Assembly: GCA_964546585.1 (NCBI GenBank)
Contig: CAZJKE010000029.1
Coordinates: forward strand, 1-23,354
Direction: 5' to 3'
DNA: 23,354 bases
Source of the DNA: CAZJKE01 sp964546585
Lineage (GTDB): Bacteria > Planctomycetota > Phycisphaerae > Phycisphaerales > SM1A02
The notes under the pieces: model-generated
What the model was told of the DNA's origin: nothing
Databases searched by the model: none
Seen by the model: the letters and a program-made list of their open reading frames with translations, nothing else
Part shown: piece by piece, positions 16,590 through 23,354 of the stretch
Position numbering within the stretch: position 1 is the first letter of the stretch
Layout: the number at the start of each line of letters is the position of its first letter
Made by a program: the position numbers and the translations under genes

Positions 16590-17992
16590 CTGACGACCAC
16601 CCAACTGGCGACGACCAACCGAGGCGTGAAGCATCTGCCCGTTTTGTAGTGGAGGGTGAGGCGGGCCGCGCTGCCGACCTGCGCGAGGCGATGGACACCG
16701 CGCATCGGTCATTGGCCGATTCGTTGCACCTGAGTTACCGGGTTCTGCAAGTTGTCATGATTGCGCTGGTCGCCATCTATTTAGTTTCTGGTTTCCGCAC
16801 AGTCGCGGAAGGAGAGAGTGGTGTCGCGACGGTGTTTGGCGCCATTGAAGGAAACGAGGGGCTTGCGCCGGGGTTGCGAGCGACTTGGCCCGCACCGGTG
16901 GGTGGCTACGAAATCTTTCAATCGGAGAATCGAGAGGCGGATGTCGGCGGAGCTTTCCAGCCGCGCTTGGACGCCCGGTTTTCGCGTGAGCAGCGAATTG
17001 AACGAGCGCGATCGAGAGACGGCCTCGCTCCCGGCCGTGACGGCTCGCTTCTGACAGAAGGCGGGGAACTCGCCCACATGCAACTGGCGGCGACATGGGA
17101 AATCGTGGATCCGATTCAGTATGCCCGTGCGATTCCAGATTCTCACGCCGAAGCCCTCGTGCAGTTGGCGCTTGAGCGTGCGGCGGTGCATGTAGCGGGT
17201 GAGATGTCTCTGCAGTCGTTACTTGATCAGCCGCTCGAGCAGTTGCGGGCCTTGCTCCGCATTGAAACCCAGTCAATGTTGTCGGCACTTGGCTGCGGCA
17301 TTCACATTGTGGATGTCACGCTGCCGGCAGAACCTGAGCCGCCGTACTTCATCCAGAAGTCATACGCGCTCTTCGACAGCGCAAGGGTCTCCGCGGAAAC
17401 ACAGGTTGAGCGGGCGGATGCGAAGGCACGCGAGACTCTGATCGGCGTCGCAGGCAGTCAGTACGAGACACTCGTTGGGCTGATTGATCAGTATGAGGTT
17501 GCCGTGGAACGCCGCCAGGAGGCGGAGCCTGCGCTCCACGCCATCAACGCGATGCTGGAGTCGAGCGATGTCACCGGCGATTCGGCCAGGATCATCGAGA
17601 CGGCCCATGGATATCGCAGCGACATTGAAACGACGCTTGGTCGCGACTACCAGCGATTTGCAAGTCTGCTGCCTGCGTATCGGGAACACCCGGACCTGGT
17701 CATCCACGACCGCTGGTATCAGGCCTTTGGGACGGTCATCTCTCGTCCCGACGCTGAGATTGTCTATGTGCCGCGCGATGTTGGTGGCATTCAGTTGGAC
17801 ATTCGCGGTCTTGACGCGGTGCAGCAGTTGCGGCATCGGCTGGATCTCGAGCGGCGAGAAAGAGAGGCGATGGTCAGGGACATGGATCTGGAGAACCCAT
17901 GGATTCGAGAGGCCAGAGACATTCAACAATCGGGGCCAGGTCGTGAATTGCGCATCGAGGACGATCGCGTAAAGGGTCGGGGCTCACCCTGA
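16586..17992 (+). CDS. Second HflK-like SPFH protein
   Basis: 468 residues. The start is TTG at 16586 within TTGA, overlapping the previous stop; GGAG lies 8 bases upstream and the N-terminal residues look real. ATG 16691 is the fallback. After a 50-residue acidic cytoplasmic N-terminus there is one membrane helix (about 52-70, VLQVVMIALVAIYLVSGF). The SPFH domain (VAEGESGVATVFGAIEGNEGLAPGLRATWPAPVGGYEIF) runs to about 265, followed by a long charged coiled-coil region (270-350) and a C-terminal part with VIHDRWYQAFGTVIS and EIVYVP. Together with the two SPFH proteins upstream it makes a three-member set, unlike the standard HflK/HflC pair. It ends 4 bases before the ATPase start, the only junction in the operon without overlap. 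Confidence 0.85.
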   Translation: MTDDHPTGDDQPRREASARFVVEGEAGRAADLREAMDTAHRSLADSLHLSYRVLQVVMIALVAIYLVSGFRTVAEGESGVATVFGAIEGNEGLAPGLRATWPAPVGGYEIFQSENREADVGGAFQPRLDARFSREQRIERARSRDGLAPGRDGSLLTEGGELAHMQLAATWEIVDPIQYARAIPDSHAEALVQLALERAAVHVAGEMSLQSLLDQPLEQLRALLRIETQSMLSALGCGIHIVDVTLPAEPEPPYFIQKSYALFDSARVSAETQVERADAKARETLIGVAGSQYETLVGLIDQYEVAVERRQEAEPALHAINAMLESSDVTGDSARIIETAHGYRSDIETTLGRDYQRFASLLPAYREHPDLVIHDRWYQAFGTVISRPDAEIVYVPRDVGGIQLDIRGLDAVQQLRHRLDLERREREAMVRDMDLENPWIREARDIQQSGPGRELRIEDDRVKGRGSP

Positions 17993-17996
17993 ACTC

Positions 17997-19181
17997 ATGT
18001 CTAAGACCGTTACAACTGAACGAGTCGTCGAGGCTGTAGGGCTCACAAAGGTTTTTCGAGATTTCTGGATGCGATCCACTGCACGCGCAGTTGATGGCTT
18101 GTCGTTTCACATGGATCGAGGCGAACTGTTCGGCCTGCTCGGGCCCAATGGCTCGGGCAAGAGCACCACCATCAAGTTGATGCTCGGCCTTCTCAACAAG
18201 ACACGCGGGCGGTTGCAGGTATTTGGACGCGAGCCGCATGATGTGGCTATCAAGAAGCACATCGGGTTCCTGCCGGAGGAGTCATACCTGTACCGCTACC
18301 TCGATTCACGAGAAACGCTGGACTATTACGGGCGGCTCTTTGGTCTGGACCGATCGACCCGCCGCCGAAGGACTGATGAACTGCTGGACATGGTCGGGCT
18401 GTCGCAGGTTGCACATCGGCCAGTAGGGGAATTCTCCAAGGGAATGATGCGGCGGATCGGTCTGGCGCAGGCACTGGTGAACGACCCTGAGTTTCTCATT
18501 CTCGACGAGCCGACAAGTGGCTTGGATCCGATCGGGACGCGGCAGGTCAAGGATCTTCTTGCGGAGTTGCGTCGTCGCGGGAAGACGATTCTACTCAGTT
18601 CGCACTTGCTTGCGGATGTCGAGGATGTCTGCGATCGGCTGGTGATTCTCTACGGCGGGAAGATCCGGGCGGAAGGCACGGCGGATGAGTTGTTGACGGA
18701 TAGCGACCATACGATCATTCGTATCCCACGACTGCGACATGAGTCGACGGTGCAGCGAATCGAACATGTATTGGAAGAGTCCGAGGGCGCCGCCATTGAA
18801 GCAGTGGAACGGCCTCGGCAGAAGTTGGAGTCGTTCTTCATGCGGATTGTGGAGGAAGCACAGCAGGAACAGGCCGAGACAAGCGGCGCTGTGCATGGCG
18901 GACAGACCGCCGCATTCCTGCAGCGCGGTGAGGGCGATGATCTGATCGAACGACTGGTTGAGACGAAGGACACTCCTCTTGAAACCGAGGTGATCCGACC
19001 AGCAGAGAACAAGCCGGAGGTTGTGGATGCACTTGTAGAAGCCAATGATGAGGAATCGGCTCCGCGGGTACGCGAAGCGGAGACGGCGCTCGAGACGCCC
19101 AAGGATGTTGACTCGTCAATGATCGACTCGTTGCTGCAGGGCGAGGGCGAGGAATCTGAGGGGGAGCAGACCGACTCGTGA
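17997..19181 (+). CDS. ABC transporter ATP-binding protein with long acidic C-terminal extension
   Basis: 394 residues. The first 235 or so form an ABC-2 type ATPase: Walker A GPNGSGKST (49-57), a Q-loop region FLPEESYLYRYLDSRETL in which Glu replaces the usual Gln, signature FSKGM (146-150), Walker B FLILDEP (166-172) and H-loop SSH (201-203). This is the subfamily that powers ABC-2 exporters. Residues 240-394 form an extension that is strongly acidic toward its end and has no recognised fold (QRIEHVLEESEGAAIEAVE, LESFFMRIVEEAQQEQ, VVDALVEANDEES). It may contact the SPFH proteins or the permease. The stop overlaps the GTG start of the next gene (GTGA). Confidence 0.93.
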   Translation: MSKTVTTERVVEAVGLTKVFRDFWMRSTARAVDGLSFHMDRGELFGLLGPNGSGKSTTIKLMLGLLNKTRGRLQVFGREPHDVAIKKHIGFLPEESYLYRYLDSRETLDYYGRLFGLDRSTRRRRTDELLDMVGLSQVAHRPVGEFSKGMMRRIGLAQALVNDPEFLILDEPTSGLDPIGTRQVKDLLAELRRRGKTILLSSHLLADVEDVCDRLVILYGGKIRAEGTADELLTDSDHTIIRIPRLRHESTVQRIEHVLEESEGAAIEAVERPRQKLESFFMRIVEEAQQEQAETSGAVHGGQTAAFLQRGEGDDLIERLVETKDTPLETEVIRPAENKPEVVDALVEANDEESAPRVREAETALETPKDVDSSMIDSLLQGEGEESEGEQTDS

Positions 19182-21235
19182 GGCAGTTACGCGGCGTGCA
19201 TCGAGTGCTGCTCGCGTGGCAGCGACTCTTCTGGGTTCGAGTCGCAGGGAGCGTCCTTTGGCTCGCCATTGTCATCGGTCTCGCGACGCCCGTGCTCCTT
19301 ACGACGCATCAACTCCACGGGGACAGGGAGGCCATTTTCTCGCTGTTGACCGGTCCGGACCAGCATCTGGCCGGCGAGCAGTTGAAGGAGACCGGCTTCA
19401 TAACACTGGATGGGCGTTCCATTGGCAGCGAGCGATTCGCCGGGTTTGACATCATGGTGGATGGGGAGGTCTCCGATCCTGCCACTGTGACATGGCTATT
19501 GGTGTCGTCGGAAACACCCGCGTGGGTGCCTGGCTGGTTGCTTCGCAGCCCCGGGACGGTCTGGATGATCGGTGTATCGGCGGTCGGCTGGGGACTGCTG
19601 ACCATCTGGCTCGGGCTGGCCGTGCATGGACTGTACGTATTGTTTGGTACTGCCGCGGGGTGGTTTCTGCTTTGGCTCATTGGTGCGGGCGACTTGGCGA
19701 TTGCGTCGCTTGGAATCGGTGGTCTCGCGTTCACATTCACCTTGTTGCTTCGGCTCATGCGATGGGTGCTCAGCGCCCCAAGAGAGGTGCCGTCGGTAGC
19801 GGGAAGTGTGCTGCTCGAAGCGACACGCACGCGCCTGTCGCTGGCATTCATTTCCATCCTGCTCATCCTTCTTCCACTGATACCAATCTGGCTCGACCCG
19901 GCATCACCGCTACGGCATCGGGTGCAGACCATGATCAGCCGCAGCCTGGGTACGACCTTTGCCATTGCGGCGTGCCTGACAGTTGTGTTGGCGTGCGCAA
20001 CGGTGGCCTTTGAGATCAGGGACCGGCAGATCTGGCAGGTGGTCAGCAAACCGGTCGGCCGTTTCCGTTATCTGCTTGGAAAATGGGTGGGGATTCTGGC
20101 GCTGAACGCGTGCATTCTCTGCGTGGCGGGTTGTGGCGTCTTCATCTTCCTGCAGTATCAGCGGGCGCAGCCGGTGGCTGCGGGGATTGAGGGGGAACTG
20201 GATCGGCTGGCAGTGGAGGAAGAAGTTCTGACCGCGCGGCGTTCGGCAAGTCCGGCAATGGAGTTGCTCACACCCGAACAACTCGATGCGCGCGTGGAGG
20301 CGCGGATCGATGCAGACCCCGATCTTCGGGGGCACGAGGACATAGAACTGGCATTGCGACGGAAGATTCGCGTTGAAATGCAGCAACAGTTCATTGCGCA
20401 GCAGCGGTCGATTCCGCCGATGCGAGGTGGCGAGACATTTCAGCGGACGTATGAATTCCCGGGGCTGGCCGCTGCGAAGAAGATTGGTGCGCCCATTGCT
20501 CTTCGCTCGCAGTTTCACATTCTCTCATCCAGTGATCACGAGACCTATCGTGTCGGACTCATTTTCAATGACGACCCCGCGACGCGGCAAGTGCTGACCT
20601 ATGTGCCAACGATGACACATGTAACGCTCGTGCCGGCCAGTTTGATCAATGATGAGGGCACGCTTCTCGTGTCGATCTTCAACCTGTATGAACCGCCGCC
20701 CGGCAAGGAGGGCAGGGGTGCGGTCAGTTTCGACCCGGGGAAACTGCAGGTTTTGTATCGAGTGGGAGATTTTGAAGGGAACTTCCTGCGGGCATTGATC
20801 ATGCTGTGGATCAAGTTGGCCTTCCTGGCGGCCCTTGGATTGGCGGCTGCGACATTCCTGAGTTTTCCTGTTGCCTGTCTCGCATCCTTCACCGTCTTTG
20901 CCGCTGGCACGCTTGCGCCGTGGCTCTCTGAGTCGCTGCAACTGTATGTGCCGCCCGCGGCCGGGAGTGTGGACTGGGGCAATACAGGCATGGTGATCCA
21001 GTGGGCGTTTGAGAATGTGATTCGCGGCATTGCCACTGCGTTGGTCTTCGTGCTCGATGGGTTTGGGCAGTTTCAGCCGACCCAACGACTTGTGCAAGGC
21101 ATGGACATCCCGTGGGCGGCGGTTGTGAGAGGCGCACTTGTCATTGGTGTCTTGTGGTCGAGCATCACGCTGTTCGTCGGCGGCAGTGTCTTACGCCGCC
21201 GCCAGTTGGCCATCTACAGCGGGCACGGCGGATGA
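19178..21235 (+). CDS. Large ABC-2 type transporter permease
   Basis: 685 residues from GTG 19178, which overlaps the ATPase stop. A first membrane helix (about 22-42) is followed by a periplasmic segment. A multi-helix core comes next, containing the loop RDRQIWQVVSKPVGRFRYLLGKWVG that also marks the permease at 12264-13403. A large soluble domain sits in the middle (roughly 325-535, including TPEQLDARVEARIDADPDLRG and a beta-rich stretch LSSSDHETYRVGLIFND), then four or five helices to the end. Such a long extracytoplasmic insertion suggests substrate or partner binding outside the inner membrane. With the ATPase next door it forms a complete ABC-2 transporter. The stop overlaps the following ATG (ATGA). 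The substrate is unknown. Confidence 0.88.
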   Translation: MRQLRGVHRVLLAWQRLFWVRVAGSVLWLAIVIGLATPVLLTTHQLHGDREAIFSLLTGPDQHLAGEQLKETGFITLDGRSIGSERFAGFDIMVDGEVSDPATVTWLLVSSETPAWVPGWLLRSPGTVWMIGVSAVGWGLLTIWLGLAVHGLYVLFGTAAGWFLLWLIGAGDLAIASLGIGGLAFTFTLLLRLMRWVLSAPREVPSVAGSVLLEATRTRLSLAFISILLILLPLIPIWLDPASPLRHRVQTMISRSLGTTFAIAACLTVVLACATVAFEIRDRQIWQVVSKPVGRFRYLLGKWVGILALNACILCVAGCGVFIFLQYQRAQPVAAGIEGELDRLAVEEEVLTARRSASPAMELLTPEQLDARVEARIDADPDLRGHEDIELALRRKIRVEMQQQFIAQQRSIPPMRGGETFQRTYEFPGLAAAKKIGAPIALRSQFHILSSSDHETYRVGLIFNDDPATRQVLTYVPTMTHVTLVPASLINDEGTLLVSIFNLYEPPPGKEGRGAVSFDPGKLQVLYRVGDFEGNFLRALIMLWIKLAFLAALGLAAATFLSFPVACLASFTVFAAGTLAPWLSESLQLYVPPAAGSVDWGNTGMVIQWAFENVIRGIATALVFVLDGFGQFQPTQRLVQGMDIPWAAVVRGALVIGVLWSSITLFVGGSVLRRRQLAIYSGHGG

Positions 21236-23223
21236 ATCAAGACCGGATCATTCAGGCTTGTTGTGGGGTTGTGGCGGCGGCATCTGTGACGGCGGGGGGC
21301 TTGCTGCTTCCGAGCATTCTGAAGGAGGCAGAGGAGAGCACACTTCGTTACACCAACAACGCAGTTGAGGGTGCGCCGGATTGGGTCAATACGCTCGGCA
21401 TGTCCATCGGGGCCTTACGGGGCTTGATCGTTGACTATCTCTGGATCAAGGTCAATCGGATGAAGGACGAGGGACAATTCTACGAAGTGATGGCCGATGC
21501 CGATCTGATTACGAAACTTCAACCTCGATTTCCCCATGTCTGGGTGTTTCATGCGCACAACATGTCCTACAACGTGTCGGTTGCGACCAACACGCTTGAG
21601 GAGCGGTGGGAGTGGGTCAATGCGGGCATCCGCTTGCTGCGTGAGAAGGGACTCCGGGCAAATCCGAATGACATGGTCCTGCACAAGGAACTGTCGTTCT
21701 TCTTTGCACACAAGTTGGACGGTCACTCTGACGACGCCCACATGTACTACAAGCGGAAATTCGCCGAGGAATGGAACGGTATTCTTGGGCGGCCGAAGGA
21801 TTCTTGGGATGATCGCACCGCCGCAATGAAGGAAATTGCTGACGCTCCTCGGTCGATTGCCGAGGCCGATGAGGTATCGCCTGGTGTCAAGGAACTTGCC
21901 CGGCGTCTTGAGGAGGAACTCGGGGCGTTGCATGATGGCTCCGGTGACGTTGTGGGAACACAACTGCTCAGGGATGTAGCGAGGCGGGAAGCGATTCTGC
22001 AGTACTCGACGATCGCCAGGGAACTAGGCGTCGAGGGCGCGGTCAGGTCGGGTTCGCCGTACTTCAATGCGCTGGATGAGAGAATGCTTGATCCTGCATT
22101 GGCGGAAAACTGGCCGGTTCTGTTGGCAACGCTGCGAAAGCAGGTGCTCAAGGATGAGTACAACATGGATCCAGAGTTGATGTATGAGTACACCCGGGAT
22201 CTTGGGCCGTTGGACTGGCGGCACCCGCAATCCCATGCGCTGTACTGGGCACGCAGAGGGGCGAAGGCGGGTGCGGGCCGGTACGACACGGACGATATCT
22301 ACAAGGTGATCAACACCGATCGGATGCAATTGCAGGCATTGCAGGCATTGGCGCGAACGGGGCGTATTTCGTTTGACCCCTTCTCCTCGGAGGTGCCGGG
22401 ACGGTTTCCCGATCCCCGGTTCATTGATGCGATTACCGGTGATGATGAGCGAGAGGGAATCTGGGAGCAGTTGTATCGCAAGCACTACGCGGTGCGAGGG
22501 GCGGGTGGTGATACGTTCAACGCATTCCTGCGGAACTTCCTCGGATCAGCGGTGAGAGAGTGGTACAGGCAAGGTGAGCAGGATCGCGCACAGGCGTTGC
22601 TCGATCACCTCGACGAATACTTTGGGAGTGGAGCAAGTCCACCGAACAATGCATACGCCATTCCACTTGATGCTTGGGTGAAGAACCAGACGCTCGGCGC
22701 CTACGAACGGCAGCCGCTCCTGGCGGTAAGTGATGTCGCTTCGTCGCTGCGTTATGGATTTCGAATGGGTATCGGCCAGGATCGTCCGGATGTGTATCGG
22801 GAGGCGTTGCAGTATGCGGATCAAGTGACGCAGAGTTTCAAGACGAATGACTACAACAATTATGTGACGAAGTTCGGGACCGGCCGCATCGCGGACATCA
22901 TCGGTGCGTTGGAGTCCAGTGCGCAAATCGCCTTCGAGCAGTTGATGACGGACCCAATGATTCCGATCGAGGAACGAATTGCGATTTGGAGCGGAGTGGA
23001 TGAACTTGAGCCGGGTTTGCGGCCACGGGTCTACGATCGAATTGAGCCGTCGCTGCGGGCCCAGTACCGGCAGAATCCACTGAGTCGAAAGGTGCCGTTC
23101 GAGCAGGCGTTCGCCAGCCCCCCCGGGCTTGAGGAGTGGCGTCGTCGCATTGCCGCCGAGAAGGCCCGTCAGCGAGAGAATGCCAGTCCAGAGAGCCACA
23201 GCGACCCCATCACACGCCAATGA
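21232..23223 (+). CDS. Conserved-looking membrane-anchored protein of unknown function, partner of the ABC transporter
   Basis: 663 residues from ATG 21232, which overlaps the permease stop. A longer open frame from 21112 lies entirely inside the permease gene and is rejected. The N-terminus has one hydrophobic helix (about 7-30, ACCGVVAAASVTAGGLLLPSIL), probably an anchor. The rest is soluble and helical. Residues 65-190 look like repeat-type helices: ITKLQPRFPHVWVFHAHNMS, YNVSVATNTLEERWEWVNAGI and LHKELSFFFAHKLDG, with a TPR-like spacing of aromatic and Leu residues. From memory, similar LQP.F..VW.F.AWN.SYN proteins occur in planctomycetes, but this was not checked. No catalytic motif was seen. 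It is last in the operon, and its overlap with the permease suggests that it works with the transporter. Confidence 0.75.
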   Translation: MNQDRIIQACCGVVAAASVTAGGLLLPSILKEAEESTLRYTNNAVEGAPDWVNTLGMSIGALRGLIVDYLWIKVNRMKDEGQFYEVMADADLITKLQPRFPHVWVFHAHNMSYNVSVATNTLEERWEWVNAGIRLLREKGLRANPNDMVLHKELSFFFAHKLDGHSDDAHMYYKRKFAEEWNGILGRPKDSWDDRTAAMKEIADAPRSIAEADEVSPGVKELARRLEEELGALHDGSGDVVGTQLLRDVARREAILQYSTIARELGVEGAVRSGSPYFNALDERMLDPALAENWPVLLATLRKQVLKDEYNMDPELMYEYTRDLGPLDWRHPQSHALYWARRGAKAGAGRYDTDDIYKVINTDRMQLQALQALARTGRISFDPFSSEVPGRFPDPRFIDAITGDDEREGIWEQLYRKHYAVRGAGGDTFNAFLRNFLGSAVREWYRQGEQDRAQALLDHLDEYFGSGASPPNNAYAIPLDAWVKNQTLGAYERQPLLAVSDVASSLRYGFRMGIGQDRPDVYREALQYADQVTQSFKTNDYNNYVTKFGTGRIADIIGALESSAQIAFEQLMTDPMIPIEERIAIWSGVDELEPGLRPRVYDRIEPSLRAQYRQNPLSRKVPFEQAFASPPGLEEWRRRIAAEKARQRENASPESHSDPITRQ

Positions 23224-23266
23224 CTCTCTCGGTTGAAGAGATCGCGGTGCCGCATCGCCTCCCCCC

Positions 23267-23316
23267 GGGGCCACACCCCGGGGTCAGACCCGGGGTCAGA
23301 CCCGGGGTGTGACCCC
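23267..23316. repeat. GC-rich REP-like palindrome with internal direct repeats
   Basis: A perfect 11-bp inverted repeat CACACCCCGGG/CCCGGGGTGTG (23272-23282 and 23301-23311) is extended, after one mismatch, by GGGG/CCCC. The 18-base loop and arms contain CCCGGGGTCAGA twice in tandem. GGGTCAGACCC is itself an interrupted palindrome. It lies 44 bases past the stop of the operon's last gene, so it could end or protect the transcript, but there is no T tail. The GGGGTCAGACCC-type core resembles repetitive extragenic palindromes mobilised by RAYT transposases. Confidence 0.6.
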
Positions 23317-23354
23317 GAGGACTCACGGGGGGTCGTATCCGCATCCGCCCCAGG

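Noticed and set aside
21112..21231. N-terminal extension of the last gene
   Set aside because: It lies wholly within the permease coding sequence, while ATG 21232 gives the same 4-nt overlap as the other junctions and begins just before a membrane anchor.

Overview
The window looks like a chromosomal scaffold from a marine-type planctomycete, most likely of the class Phycisphaerae. The grounds are inference from content, not from a marker gene. There are two large acidic secreted proteins built from dockerin-like calcium-loop pairs, Cys-rich modules, thrombospondin-3-like Asp/Asn repeats and lamin-tail-like domains. There is also a set of three SPFH (HflK/HflC-type) proteins encoded with an ABC-2 transporter. 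G+C is high and no phage or transposase gene is visible.

Layout. (1) 1-6564, minus strand: two secreted modular proteins. The first (92-2916) is interrupted by a 100-N scaffold gap. The gap is flanked by an exact 55-bp duplication, and collapsing it restores one 889-residue frame that ends at a strong UUCG-loop terminator. A 453-base intergenic stretch with two perfect palindromes separates it from the second (3370-6564, 1064 residues). (2) 6714-6798: tRNA-Leu(CAA). Directly behind it (6853-7201) lies a frame-disrupted gene for a nitrile-hydratase-like-leader (NHLP) RiPP precursor ending in a Gly-Gly cleavage motif. A small secreted protein on the opposite strand (7091-7441) overlaps its end. 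(3) 7534-9428, plus strand: ispD and a polyprenyl-phosphate glycosyltransferase fused to a GtrA-like membrane domain. (4) 9388-13403, minus strand: an ABC-2 permease whose stop codon overlaps the uvrA start. (5) 13567-23223, plus strand: a tightly packed six-gene operon of a seven-TM HflK-like SPFH protein, an HflC-like protein, a second HflK-like protein, an ABC ATPase with a long acidic tail, a 685-residue ABC-2 permease and an unrecognised 663-residue protein. Four of its five junctions are 4-nt stop/start overlaps. The window ends in a GC-rich REP-like palindrome.

How the genes may work together. The operon suggests one inner-membrane assembly in which three SPFH subunits form a membrane scaffold around an ABC-2 transporter, with the last protein as a dedicated partner. 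The permease divergent from this operon shares its VVSKPV-type cytoplasmic loop with the operon permease, so it may use the same ATPase. These links are inferred from gene order and shared motifs. IspD makes an isoprenoid intermediate and the next gene probably uses a polyprenyl phosphate, so that pair is chemically coherent.

The two observations most worth following are the broken NHLP precursor and the SPFH/ABC operon.
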